Positions 46,177 through 59,900 of a stretch of 64,000 nucleotides of DNA are shown in pieces. The DNA lies in assembly GCA_025331565.1 (NCBI GenBank), contig JAFREQ010000038.1, forward strand, positions 1,054,001 to 1,118,000, read 5' to 3'. The translations under genes were made by a program, and so were the position numbers. Origin of the DNA: Holacanthus passer (taxonomy: Eukaryota; Chordata; Actinopteri; Pomacanthidae). Each line of letters begins with the position of its first letter. Within the stretch, counting starts at the first letter, position 1. The notes beneath the pieces are model-generated. The model ran no database searches, was not told the origin of the DNA, and saw nothing but the letters and a program-made list of their open reading frames with translations.

Positions 46177-49100
46177 CTAAAAGAGGAAAATAAAACACAG
46201 GTGAAATTACTCAGACAAACCCTTTACAATACAGTGCACTTCTCTAGATAGCAGATCAATAGTAAAGAAACACAGTCCTAAAATAAGAAGCAATCAATGG
46301 GGATTAGAAGCAACCATCCATCAAAAGTACAGCACACTTTGATCTGATCAGCCAGTGTAGCTTTGGATCTCAGCATTTTTAAAATCAATGATAAACAAAA
46401 GGGCACAGCCGTAAAGCTAAAGTGATCTTGTTGATGTTCACACACACACATGACACACACACACACAAGGCTGCTGCCATCCATCCTTCAAATGGTCTGC
46501 ACAGTAAATAGGCCGCTGTTTGCCCTTTCCAGGTGGCCCCAGACTAGAGTGATCCAGTTCAATTTTTCAAAAGACCTTTTTCACATGAAAGGTGAGTCTG
46601 CACAGATGAAAGCACATCTCTGAAGACACGACACAAACAAAAGCCTTCACCTCAGACAAACCATCAGGACTAATATGAATGTTGGAAAGACAAAATGCTT
46701 TGAAATCTATGTATTATTCCAAGTTGTCTCCTTCCGTCCATAGTCAATGACCCCTCCCCTTCACAAATAAACTAAAAAACAGGTAGAGGGAAAAGCTGAC
46801 AACCAATCTCTGAGGAGACGGTGGCAAATTACCATTGATGTCAAGGATAAAGATCCCACACACACAGATGATAAACAGATGTGTTGATGCATTGTCCATG
46901 TCCACTTAAGCCTAAATCAAATAAGCATAACCTTATGTAACACAGAGCAGTGCCCCTGAATCGACCAACAACATTAAAAAGATGCACAGTCCCTCAAGTA
47001 ACATATACCTTGTATCACAACATCATAATCAATAATTACATAAGTCACCTTAGACAACCTCTGCCAACTCTATGATCGTAACAAGAGCACCCACATTGTA
47101 AATACAGATTGGATTTGGCAAACCACAACTAAATTATTCACAAGCATTCAGTTCTCTAAAATAAAAGTGATAAAAATACAAATGCAACAGTTTTCATCAG
47201 CTCTGCAGCATCATCCTCCTCCTCCTACACCCCCCACAGCTGAACAGCAACAGTTGGAGCTATTTATGTCTGATAAAGCCATAACCGGAAATACTGGCCA
47301 AATCCAAAATATTTCACTTTTTTTCTGCTATCCAAGATCGGGCTGCAGCTATTTATGTAAGAGTGCAAATTCAGCAGCTTGTCTATTCTTCAGTTTTTAC
47401 ATAAGCAGTTTTACATAACTTCTCAAAGTTTTAGGGAAGGTTTTGCGAGTTTTAAATATCTACAAAAACCTAGCAGACTTTCCAACCACCCACTCATTCA
47501 CAGCCACCTTAGAAAATGACCCACTCCCAAGTATAACTGAGGCAGCAGCCAAGCCAAGGAAGGGACTTTCTATTGGCTGCTGCAAATGACCAATCAGGAG
47601 AGAGCAAGGAGTGACAACAGGTTAGAATGGTGTCAGCCTATCAGGAGGAAGTTAGGGTTGACTAAGGATTATTATCATGTTGCTACAAACATTGGTTTAT
47701 TGTTTCCTTTGTCAAAAAGAAAAAAGATCAAAACTCCTAGAATAGCATGTTTAAGCTTATGAAACAGTACTGCATCACATTCAGAAGCCAGGTATTTATT
47801 TATTATTACTCAGTCTGTTTACTAGAAACAGTACTGACTATGTGCAGCAGAGTATTAAGGCCTTTAACAACCAACAATAAATGTTACAAAACTTAAAAAA
47901 AAAACTAGATTAATATGATGAAACCATTGCCAAACACAAACTATATCTGGTCTGCTGCATAGTGAGGTGTGTCATATTTTTTGCACATAAAATAACCTGT
48001 ATTGTCATGGAAATAACCATCACTTTGTGCTCCATAACAAACAGCCATGATTGATGAAGACAGTAATACAAAAAAATCCCAATAAGCAACTCTGAACAAC
48101 TTCCTGTAGATTTTATTATTTCAAAACTCTCTAGAACTTTAAGAGAACAGGATATATGGATCTGATCTTACCAGACACTCCAACAACACTAAGTAAACCG
48201 GCATGCAAGCTTATACAGGCGCTGAATGACAGCTTTCTCCCCAGATCTTCAAAATGTGCACACAAACATGTCACTCATAAGACAGAGCAGAAGAATGACA
48301 TAATGAAACTGAACTCTCCCTCTGCTTCCAGCTCAGCCCTGTTTCAGACCAGAGCGCTGATACACCCAACACACTAGCACAGATCTCAGGCATTATACAA
48401 CGCTGCTCCAGTCACATGGATTTGGCTATAGTGCAGCACAAAGCAGTGGTAGCCTTGTTTCATAAAACCACACGCTGACACTTGTATCCAGCCACAGTGC
48501 TTTTGAAGTGCACTCTTGAATGACATTTGAGACAGAATTTACATGAGCGTTGTTAAACATAGAATATGAAGGATTGAAGGCAGGATATGAACTGTTGCTA
48601 ATCATTTACATAACCCAGCTAATCAAAGGGCAAAACAGTGGGCCATTAGTGTTATAGGATAACTGGAAAGGTATAATTTAATTAAAATTAGTAATGAGTA
48701 TTTTCATGTTCAGACCTACTCCAGCACTTCATAAAAATGATGTGATTACAGTTGCATCACAATATCTGCTATATACTGCTTACTATAGCACACAATTTTA
48801 CAAAGTTACCACATTTATCTTATACCTTATGAATCATGACAAGAGTGATAATATATCAGTAATGGTATATTTAAAAAACCTAAGCTTTTGTAAGAGTGGT
48901 GTGACACAAACTATCTTTGTAGCTCTCTTGTATTAGAGGGAAAACTCCCAGCTGCTCTCTGTATGCTCATATGGAGGCGACACATTTGCCATAATTGGGA
49001 GTCAAAATCAGCTCAAGATCTAACAGTACTTATCCAATAAAGGTCTACTATCAATATCAAGATCATGTTGAACTTGACAGTGCTGTGATGTGATTATCAA

Positions 49101-49885
49101 GTCGACCTAATACTGACATGTACAGTGAGGCAGGGATACTTTCCTTTGTGTGTCTATGTGTGGACAGTAGGCCTCTGAGTGGACCTTGAATAGTAGTAAG
49201 ATAGAAATAAACCTACTAGCCTTTCTAATCGAATCCCTTTATTTTTTTAAATAACGTCCACCCAATTAGATTTGACACAAATCTACTTGATGTATTGAAA
49301 TACAACCACTGTCTCAGGTCATACATGTGAAAATAAGGCTATGCAATGCTGCCAATGCTTTCTGAGTCCTACCAGCTGAAACTGGAAACTAGCTAACAGC
49401 TCATTTTAAACGTCGTGGAAAAAATTACAATATATGTTATATTTCACACATAGACTAGCTTAAATGTGATAAAGGTGAAATGAAAGAATATATGATTAAA
49501 AACATTTTTGTAATGGGAACAAATATCCCTTCCCCCATCTAACTCCCATTGACCTGATATTCAAAATCCACACACACGTTGACCTGCAATCCACTGCACG
49601 GTACACTGACACAGTTATGTAAAAGTCACCATATCGTTCAAAACCGGGGACAAAACGGCAGCCGAGCAGCCACCGAGGGACCATTTCACAAAAACAGACA
49701 CTTTTCCACCTCTACGAATTAAAAGAAAACCCCGAACCGGTGTTTTTAGGTTATAAAAGTACTAAAAGTAGAGCAATCAGAATGGTGGCGCATGCGCACA
49801 TCGGTTGTAGTTATGCAACTTATTTTTTTGAGCTCGTTTATTCATTCTTCCTACAACGAAAAGGCGTAAAATGATGAAAACCAAC
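46177..49885 (-). other. per2: per2 intron 1, no gene seen
   Basis: About 3.7 kb. It has simple repeats (a CA run near 46440, an AT-rich middle), CCAAT/ATTGG pairs at about 47573-47595 and two TTTACATAA-type elements near 47397-47416. No coding frame with a recognisable domain. Confidence 0.5.
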
Positions 49886-50185
49886 CTGTGCTGCCGAGAT
49901 AAAATCGCCTCTCCGATCGTCCTCGGTGTTAAGTAAAAGCCAAAGCGAACAGTGAATAAAACATTCAGTTAAAACCTCCAGTATTCCTCAATGGGAGACG
50001 GGATTCAGACGGGTTGACACCGCAGTCGGCGGATCCTCCCCGGCTCTCAGTGCCTCTGACCGGCCAGCCAATCAGCGAGCTCGACGCGCGACCTCAATTC
50101 AGACTCCGCCCTCGGGAACTCCCAATTGGCTGGAAATTACGGGTTTCCATGGCGAACGTGACGGAATAGTAATAAGGCGAGATGA
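49886..50185 (-). other. per2: per2 non-coding first exon (5' limit uncertain)
   Basis: The minus strand shows CAG/GTTGGT (donor) right after 49886, and the region to the right is GC-rich with CCAAT boxes, fitting a promoter-proximal first exon. Transcription could start about 50183 (30 bases from the TATA-like box at 50209-50219) or, if CCAAT-driven, nearer 50000. Confidence 0.5.
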
Positions 50186-50332
50186 TTGGCCCAGAGCGCT
50201 GTCCGTCGTTTTATATAAACAAGGCAGTCACTGCACGTGGAATCCCATGTTGTGTGTATCGTGCGGCGTGAGACGGGTAGTTATGACTCTGCCGCGGCCA
50301 AAACAACGGATCGAGTGTTGAAATTACATAAA
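50060..50332 (-). promoter_or_regulatory. per2: per2 promoter region with E-box, E'-box and D-box-like element
   Basis: Canonical E-box CACGTG at 50234-50239; AACGTG at 50155-50160 (the E'-box CACGTT on the minus strand, the type that drives mammalian Per2); D-box-like ATTACATAAA at 50323-50332 (9 of 10 to RTTACRTAAY); TATA-like TTTATATAA; several CCAAT boxes (about 50066, 50121, 50185). Known biology: fish per2 light induction depends on close E-box and D-box elements. The assignment here is motif-based. Confidence 0.6.
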
Positions 50333-52145
50333 AGCAAAAGTGTGACGAGGAAAGAAGCAGGAAACGAAGAATCACACGACATACATGACAAAAATACGTT
50401 TAATTTAACTCGACTTTGATGCACGTAGAGCGAAATAGTTTGGAGGCTATAAAATGTTAGAAGTCCTCCTAAGTTGCACACATTGCAGCGAAATTACACT
50501 CAAAAGCCTCAAGAAGACACGCTGATGTGACTTTTAAAACGTTATCTGCTGAGGAAAACGCTTCATTCATGCAGATAAATGTCTTGAAGCCAGTGAACAA
50601 AGTCTATATCTGGTGTTAAAGCCAGGCATGTTTTCCATAGTTAAGTGCGTCATGTCTGTCATTGCGCTGCGGTGATGCTGCAAAAATGTAGGAGGATCAT
50701 TCGATACATAAGTGGAAATGATAATGCAGACGTTTCCATACATGTTGCATAAGAGAACGCTGTCACAACTATTTCAAAGTCATAAACAAGGGTTGCCAGC
50801 TATAGCTTCTGGGGAAGGGGGCTGTCTCTTGTTTGCATCATCAGGTGCAACATCAAGAGAGGGATGAGTGTTTACATCCTCTCCTTCCTTTGTTGAAAAT
50901 GCTGTCATGACGAATGGGACTGTGCTTTTGTGCCAGGCTTGCTCATCGCAGCTTGTCATGACCGGTTGATACTAGAAAGCACACATTATTTTATTTTCAC
51001 ATGCTGGCATGGTAGCCACAACACCATATTTTCACTGTCTCAAGCCAAGAGACTCCATAGAACAACTCAGTGCATAAATCTGGACTGGGGCTCTTTGAGC
51101 ACCTTAAGTGCCAGTTTCAAGTGGCAACCACACACCCCCGCTGAGCTGGCACCCTAATTACCACACCCTGCAGTCTGCCTCATGATGCTCAGTGTCCACT
51201 CACCAGAACATGTGAGAACCAAGTCTCACACATCCACGCCTCTCCAAACTGGCTCCTATGATAATAACATTGTGAGCCTAATACTCTCTGAGGCTCTATT
51301 GCCAACTTTGCTCGGCGTGTTTGCTTTGTGCTTTCTAATATTTTCCAGGAAGCTTTTCCACGGCCCCCAAGGAAGGGGTGTAAACTTGGTGCATTCATTT
51401 GTGGATGTATGTGTAGGTGGAGGGATTAAAGCCCTCAGCACACACAGCTACTGTGTGCAGATCTGACAGTGAAATGAGACTGATTCACCCCCATCTCCAA
51501 CCTCTCTTTAAGACACACATGTGCGCGCACGCATACACACACACACACACACAAAACACACTTCGTTAGTTAGTGGTGACAGCAGACTGGGAGATCCTAC
51601 AGGTGGGTGGAATTCCCTAAACAAGTGTGAGTCAGGATGTGGGTGGCTTTATCTGTAAAGCCCAGGAGCTTTGACTGGCGGTCATGGCTGTCATGATTAT
51701 CTAACCAGATATCCTCTACATTTAAAGTGTATTTATCAACACATATGTTAGTGGGCATGCATTAAGCTGACTTTTTCTGATGTTTGACTGTTCTGCTTCA
51801 TTGAGCATTGACGCAGGAGCATGGAAGTTGAAGGGAAGTCACAGGATGATATATTTGTATTTCCTTCTACTAAAGGGTCAGAGATGAGGGGTCAGGGTTC
51901 AGATCAGTGTTTTTGAACAGACAGGACTAACATTGCTGGTATTGGTTGAATGACAAGCAAACAAAGTAAATCATTAAAAAAATCATAAACTAACAAATCT
52001 AGATCCACAATATGCTTGCCAGTGAAAACATGGGTAATGAAATATGTGGCTTCTTGGCTTGGCAACATCTTGGCTGCAAACAACACTTTTGTGAAATAGC
52101 AAAAGATTTGCTTGTGAATGATCAAACCGTGTCATATTGTTGAAT

Positions 52146-52340
52146 GCAGTGGTGGAGTATGAAGATCTTTTAGAGTAAAAAATACCAGTAAAACATCCTA
52201 GTAAAAGTCCTTTATTTTAAATCCTACAGAGGAAAAAGTACAAAGGTATTACCAGAAAAATTAAAGCTTAAAGGTACAAAAGTTAAATAATCTTTATTAT
52301 TATATATTATTTATTATTAGTCTTTAGCAGAAAATGGAAA
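52146..52340 (+). repeat. hAT-derived AAGTAC-type repeat fragment
   Basis: CAGTGGTGGAGTATG, then AAAGTCCTTTATTTTAAATC, AAAAGTACAAAGGTATTA and ATGGAAATACAAGGACCTCA: the CAGTGGTGGAAAGTAACTAA class of fish non-autonomous hAT repeats. Confidence 0.55.
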
Positions 52341-54089
52341 TACAAGGACCTCAAAATTGTACTTAACGAATGCTGGAGTTCATGGACTCTCCATCGCTGT
52401 GTGTGTGTGTGTGTGATATATTAATCCATTCAACCTTAAGTACAGAATCCTTTGTAGTGTCCATTTCCTGGCCCTGGCACATATTAGGTATATTGGTATC
52501 AACAGCATTTGGCTTTATGTTTGACTGTGTAGGTGTGATCCCGTTCATGTACAAACACCACTAAATTAGAACGTAATGTATGAAGCCTCTGAAAGTAGGC
52601 CGGCATCAAATATGTGTAAGGTTAAGGGAGTGGAAAATAGTGTCTGGGATGCGTCAGTGGACGTCTGAAACAGCACGCAGCTAGTTAACTGCTCTGTCCT
52701 TGGACACCTGTGTGTTGGCTGCAGCCAACATTTCTATTCATGAATGTCAGAGTCAGGGACCATCAGCCACCTGCTGATGGCAGTGATGTCAGGAGAAGAA
52801 AGGATGAGCGTGGAGTCAGTTTATGTCATCTATAGATACCGATGATGACATAAGAGATTTTGCTGAGACGTGTTCAGATGTTGAGGATATTTACACATAT
52901 GCATGTAAATATTTATAATGTTGTTGTTTCTTCACTGACCTCCAATAAATCTTTTATTTTCACATTACTTTTCATTTGATATTTTATATCCCTTGTTTAC
53001 ATCCATCACTGTGTCTGCGCTCCCTTCTACCAGGTTACTGAATTATGTAACTGCAGTGAACAACAACACACACAGCAGATGATTCACACTGAGCAATGAC
53101 TGAGGCTTCGAGTAATAGAGAACCAATACATGATGATTGCTGAAGGCAGAGACTTTTAACATTCCCCACAGAGTGAAAAGAAATAAAGTTCCTGAGTCAT
53201 ACAAACAGCAATAAAAAACACTTTTCAGAAGTACTTCAGATGACAAACAGCCCGCACACAAAGCTCTGTGATGAGGTGGGTGGCATTCGCAAAGATCCCC
53301 GTAATATGCTTTAATTCCAGTGTAGAGATAGAGGTCACCAGAAGCAATGCTGACACACATGAAAGGTGGGAAAACACACACACACACACATCAAGGCTTT
53401 ACTTGCCATAAATTAAATTTACCAGAACAATTTGCACTCTAAAAATCAGTACACCCGCCTACAGGTAAGGAGAAGTAACCTTGTATCATATTATAAATAT
53501 TTATATGTCAAGGCACTGTGCAAAACTACAGACCTTTATTTTACCATAATTATGCTTGAATTCAATTTAGCTGCTTCAGTTTAGGTTTTGCGCATGTTGG
53601 CTCACTGTCACAACTTACTGGGCTTCATCATAACAAAAGTCAAACTTTAAAGAGTTCCAAAGACGATTGTCTCATATAATAATGCATTTTTAGGGGTGGT
53701 AACTACTTACAACCTCAATTTAAAAAAAAAAAAGTCAGTAAAGTCAGATTGCAATCATTTGCAAATGAATTGTATTATGGGCAACAGTTCTACAAAGTTT
53801 TCCCAAGCCCATGTAGTAATCTCCTTTATACAACCATGTGTTTGACAAAGTGTTGAACCTCTCTCCATCCTCGCTTGTGAACGACTGAGCCTTTCCAGGA
53901 TGAACCTTTCATACCCAATCATGATACTATCACCTGTTACCAATGAACCTGTTTACCTGTGCTAATTCAGAATAAGCAGATATTTACAAAAATCAATGAA
54001 ATTGTCTTCCTACTGTTTTCAATTCAGTATTTGTCAGAAAGGATGACCACATTCTGTTTTATATATATTTTACAGTGTCCCATCTTTTT

Positions 54090-54480
54090 TGGAATCAGAG
54101 TTGTAACTAAGTACATTCCATCATGTACTGTTTTGCAGTACAATTTTGAAGTGACTTGAGTCTTTATACTTCTACTCCACTCTACATTTCAGAATTAAAT
54201 GTACTTTCTAGACATTACAAGTTTATTAGCTTAAAAAATGGATTGATTTGTTATAAACAGCTTTCCAGTATATAAAATGGGTGAAATGGAAAAAATAATT
54301 AAACCAAAAATATATAAAAACAATAAAATGCTGCTACAGTAATGCAACAGAATTAATGATATACATTACATGATACCATGATATGTTCTTAATTGAGTAC
54401 TTTTATTTTCATACTTGTACATTTTGCTAATAATACTGAAATAATTTTACCAAAGTAACATTTTCCATACTCCATATATA
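54090..54480 (+). repeat. hAT-derived AAGTAC-type repeat fragment
   Basis: GTTGTAACTAAGTACATTCC, CAGTACAATTTTGAAGTGAC, ATACTTCTACTCCACTCTAC and later TGAGTACTTTTATTTTCATA follow the known order of this repeat class. Confidence 0.6.
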
Positions 54481-56940
54481 TTTAATACATTTAATTTTAC
54501 AGGATCTGACTGAAGTTGTCATCCTTTTTTGGGAAAACCGAGCCTCTAAACTCACTTTAAGTCTCTCTGCATCAAGCAGTAGAAAGAGCATCCAAATGAA
54601 AACAACTTAGCATTTTCCCCATGGTAATCTAGTTAATTTTAGCAACTGAGATGGAGTGAAAAGTTTTGAAAATTGTTATTTTGCCTCAGTGGGTTTTCTG
54701 TGGAGGGAGAAGCCAAAAACCCGGCCTGAAATGACTCCTTGCAGTAGGTCTGGTTGTTTGGAGAACAGTGGCGGTGTATTGACTTGAGGTTTCACGGCTA
54801 CTAGTGAGCATCTGTTTTCATCTTAAGTGTGTTAGGGTGACAAACAATATTTCATGTGCTTGCTCTAATGTCTTCAAATAAAGTCCAAGTGTGTTCTCAC
54901 TTGTTTAGTATTGCGCATCCCCTAACTGAGCCAGTGGGGTGAACAGAGACAGACTTTGAACACAAGGTCAGTACAGGCAGATGGAGCGTCATTTATTGAT
55001 GCTCATTTTTGCATCTCAAGGCTTGCCTCCTATGAGAATGAAACCAGAGGTTACCTGGGGTCTACATTTCATCATATAACTTTTTGGTAATGAGGCTATT
55101 TTGTTTTGTACACAAAGGAGGCAAAAATAGATAGGAATCAACGAGCTCTCGGTTCTGAGTCAAAAAACCCAGTGGTGCTGCCCTGAGTGGGAGCAGTCAC
55201 ACATCCCACAACTAGAACAAGAAAACAGACTACAGGCGGAAATGCAGCGCGGTGGAAAATAACTTTAATAAAACTCCTATGAAAACAAAAACCAGCAAAA
55301 CAATAAAAGCCTGTACATTTGACAATATCCAGTGTCTGAGACTTTTGAAGGCTAGTGGTGCGAAATACAGCTGCATCACACATAAACCAACAGAGAAAAA
55401 CCATTATAGGCTTAGGCCCGTGCCTAAGGTTTCATACAATAGGATATGGTTCATATACTCGGATATTGCACGAAAATCAAACACAGATGCAGATGCTGAG
55501 GAGCACCGTATGTCGAAAACGAGGAAGTAGCTTTGCATCGCAGTGTAATGTCCCTACTGGTAAACCCCGCCCACACAGGCCCCCAAACTCCGCCCACACC
55601 TGCTCGTATAAAAACAAACACACTTAAAAAGAGAGCGGCACATATTTTCACATTCAATTCAGAAACAGATAATTAAAAACACAGTATGAACAATGAAATT
55701 AATCAATTTTGCTTCTCGTTGGTCCTAACATGTTAAAAAGCATGGGTTATTCCTCGGTGAGTTCGTTTGTCACGGTTGCTAGCATGGGTGGGATGGTGCT
55801 TTAAAAGGCAGGCTTCCTTTAAAGCTTTAAGACAAGTTGACTAGTTGTGACTCACAGGTGATAACACTTTGTCCAATCATGCTCTTGATTTGAACATTTT
55901 GAAAGAAACAATGCACATTGTCGTTTCAAAATAAAAGAAACTAAAAAATAAAGTGTTTAGTTCATTAAAAGACTATTTGAAATTTCTCATATATATATAT
56001 CTTTCTGAAAACATTCCAGTGTTCAATGGTCCAAATGAACTGAGATTCAAAGAGAGGACCAAAAGGCTCAGGGCGTCTTTTTCTCTAATCAATCCTTCTC
56101 TTTCATTATTATTTCCCTAATACAAGTTTTCTCTGTGGACTAGTAAAGTAGTCTGGCACATATATGTCGCACGATATATTCTTAAATGGCAACAGAAAAA
56201 GAAAACTCATAAAAAATACAATCTTCCCGCAGTTTTGAGGCACACTTTGAGGCAGCGGGAGCGAGACAGTTAAGATGCACTTCCTGTGGGCGATGTGAAC
56301 ATTGTTTTAAGACATGGGGGTCAGACGTTTTTTGTCCTTTCGATTCCGCCATTTCCACACCCATCTGTTATCTCTGCTGCACTGAAAACAGTTCAGGGGC
56401 GTGGTCAAACCATGTCCCCCTTCAGAGTCCATACAAGCCGAGATTCAAGTCTGTCTGACCAAATTCAACCAGTCCAACACCTGAATTTTGCTGCCGGACC
56501 GCTCCGTAGGGACAGTTCATCTTTAGTGTGGGCAGAGTGGCTGCTTCAGTTCCCTTCCTTTGGCTGTGTGCTCCATCAGCTGTTGCGCCTGTGCAAAACT
56601 TGCAAACGACTTTACCCACCATGATTCCACAGAAATGTCAGAAGACCGTGAATTTGGATTTTCAGGAGGCACTGTGCCAGAGTGATGCAAGGTGAGGAGG
56701 GCTACAGGAAGTAAGGGTGCAGGCTTCTGGAACTGCTTCAGAGAGTCTGTTTACTCTGTATGTAAAGTATCCGGGGGTGAATCTGCTCATGTTTGGGATA
56801 TTCTGCTGGATTCCCTTCTTTAGACCAGGGTGGCTGTCACCCCGTCTCCTTGGCACACCTTTCCCCTCCGTGCACTCACACACTCCTTCACTGTGTCCTC
56901 TTGGCCCACGACCCCTGCCGTTTGAGGGGTCTCAGCTGCT

Positions 56941-59900
56941 CTAGGAGCGGTTGTCTTTGGCCACATTGTGGGCCATCCAGTTGACTTTGGTTGTCCAGCT
57001 CTCTCTCAGGGCCTCGTCGAACTTCTGCCGGAACTGCTTCAGCGCCTCGTCGTCTGTTTTACCCAGAGCCAGAGAGTCCTGAGGAGGGAGGGGTTGTAGG
57101 GAAGGAGGTGGATTAGTGGTGAGGGCAGGAGGATGGACAAGTATTGAAGAAATCGATGAAATGGAAACAGAATGTGTGAATTATTTTCATCTACGTACGA
57201 TTTTGCTTAGTTATGAACTAACTGAATTGGGCAAGAGTTTCTGTTGCCCTTTATCCTTCCTCTCTTTCCCCTTACTTGCTGTCACTTGTCAAATGTTAGC
57301 CATCAAAAAATGGAAAGTTGAGTTTTTTATCTTGTTTAAATGCACTTTGCTACACATTGCTATTACTAATTATACTTTCGGTTTCTTCTCCCCTACATCT
57401 TTTCTCTTTGCAGAATTCAGTTACCAAAGGGGGAGAAGTAGAAGAGATGCTCAAACTAAAGCCATCCTGTGATAAGGTGTAGATGTTTATGTGAGGTACT
57501 GAATATCTGTTGTCTTCTGTGATTAACATGCATATTTTACATGTACAAAAACCACTGTGTGATACCTTTAAGTACTGGATGTCTTTGACTGAGGTGAGCT
57601 CAGGCAGTCCAGCAGTCAGCATGAGGGCGAACAGTGTGATGAAGAGGTTACCGTTCTTCCTCAAGATTAGGTAGGCTTCCTCACAGTACTGACGGAAACT
57701 ACAAGACCAACACATATACAGTTCATTATTTCTGACATATACAAGACAGGGTATATTTTATTTGAAATGACAATGATGGGCATGATGTTCTTTTGTGCTG
57801 CTTCCTTTTATTGAAAGCAAGCAACATTCGAAAAATGTCAGTGTTAATGTCAGCATCCCTTGTAAGCACAGTATATCCTCTGTGTGAGATTATTATTTTT
57901 TAACTGAATTATGCTATTTTTGGACTGCGCCTCATGCCATCATAATAATATTTTGAGAATCGATTAATAATTTCTGTTACTTTTCAAGCAAAAATGTCAA
58001 AAATTTGCTGGTTCCAGCTTCTTAAATGTAAGGATTTACTGCTCTTCTTTGTCATTTATGACAGTTAAATAAGGTTCTGGACTGTGGTTGGCAAAGACAT
58101 AAGATAAAAATCTTCCTTTATTCATGCCGCAATGGGGAAATTTCCAACTAGAAGAAAGAAGAAATTTGAAGACGTCGCATTCGGTTCTGGGAAAATGCAA
58201 TGAGCATTTTTCACATTTTTTCCCCCATTTTATAGACTAAAAAATGAATCATAAAAATAATTAGCAGATGAATCAATAATTGAAATAATTGTTAGTTGCA
58301 GCCCTTGTGCTTAACCACTTGTGTGTTGATTGCTGTAGTACATTGGCCTGAGTGGTTTGGCTCGTGGTGAACATGTCAAAGCTTTTCTTTAACCATATCT
58401 GCACATCTATGGCTGAGCTAAATGAGGTTTCTCTCGCACTGTTCATTAAAAGTGACAAACATTTCCTTTATGTTTCAAGCCATCCAATGACTCACTGCAT
58501 TCTGACTCCACAAATGAGCTGGTTTCAGAGTACTGAGCACTGACATTTAAGGCCAATCTTTTTTTCTTGCAAGAAGCTACCAAACCTAAATGATCACATT
58601 GTGTATGCTGGTTACAGTTCTTTTATTAACAGTTCAGTTGTTGTAGTGTATAAGTAATCTAAGGGGTGCTGAAAATGGAGATGTTTACTTGGCTCTACAG
58701 GTATAAAGGAAATATCTTTTGAATATATTGTAGGCCATCATATAGATGGTATGTTTTCACCAGGCTATTTCCGCTTTCACAAAACGATTCGCATATGTGT
58801 TTACCATCTGATCTGGTACTCAAGGTACCATTTCTTGAACCCACATATACCACATTTGCTGACGTAGCAATGCACCACAACTGAACTTCCATTTTTACAG
58901 AAAACATTTTTGAGGATGCAGTAGCATGCAACTTGGTTGTTGGGTAACTAGCTGGTTTAAATGTCACATGCTCATACTGAGTTTTATACATACAGGCATT
59001 CAGTCAGAGCAATTAAAGATGTAAAGACTTGGGCAAGCCCTGTGGTCCATTAGTGATGATATTTCATGGTAACAGTCCAGCAATTAGCTGGCATGGCAAT
59101 GCTAACAGGCTACTGTGATGCTCAAAAACACAAGAGGGTAGCTGTTTCATAATGTATGTCTACTCCTTTACCGCACATGAGAGAGTTCTATGTTTACTTG
59201 GATTATTTCTGAACCGTAGTAACTTCAGCAACTGAAAGAGTTCATTTTCTCGTCTCCACTTGTTTACTCTCTTGCACAGTTAAGAATCTAGGTCGTAAGC
59301 ACACCGATTACTGTAACACTGGGGTATTTCCACTTTGACAAAATGACTTGCCTACTTGCCGGTACATAGCTGGTAAACAATGCTGGCGTCAGCAGCGCCG
59401 CTTCATGAAGCCAATGCACGCCACACCAACATGAACATCATTACAGTCTTGGTGAGTTTAGTTGTCTATATCTGGGAATAATAACTTACAAATATAATAT
59501 ATGAAGACCAATATCAGAATTTTTCACCTAGTAATGTTCCACCTTTTGTAAAAAATGCAGCAATGACAATAATTCATGAATCCAGAGAAACTTGACTATA
59601 ACACGGCAGGTTTTTATTACAGTCTTACAGTATTTGCACCAGCTCAGTACTTGAATGTTTCAAATCTGTATGACAACAGAAGAGACTGGTGGTATTGGAT
59701 TTAATGTTTTAGATTTGTATTCTTTAAATGTCACACAAAACCCGGAGTTTCTCAACACAATGCATGTGTCTGAAGAACTGAGGGGAATAAATTATCATCA
59801 CAAAGAGATCTGACACTAATTCAATACGTTTGCAATCTTGTTATGCCTGTATGTTTTTGTGATCCATGACAGTGCTGATCATGTTTGACTGAACCTTATT

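Larger units (their letters stand above)
50340..56940. other. Intergenic region per2 / pik3cb
   Basis: No coding gene recognised. It contains CA/TG runs (51538-51553, 52397-52412, 53377-53390) and hAT-like AAGTAC repeats at about 52146-52340 and 54090-54480. The right part (about 55240-56940) is probably the pik3cb 3'UTR; TTTAAT near 55263 and TTTATT near 54990 (ATTAAA and AATAAA on the minus strand) are candidate polyadenylation signals. Confidence 0.5.

Noticed and set aside
55255..55310. Plus-strand AATAAA signals suggesting the end of a plus-strand gene
   Set aside because: No coding frame or splice structure precedes them on the plus strand; the area is more likely the pik3cb 3'UTR on the minus strand.
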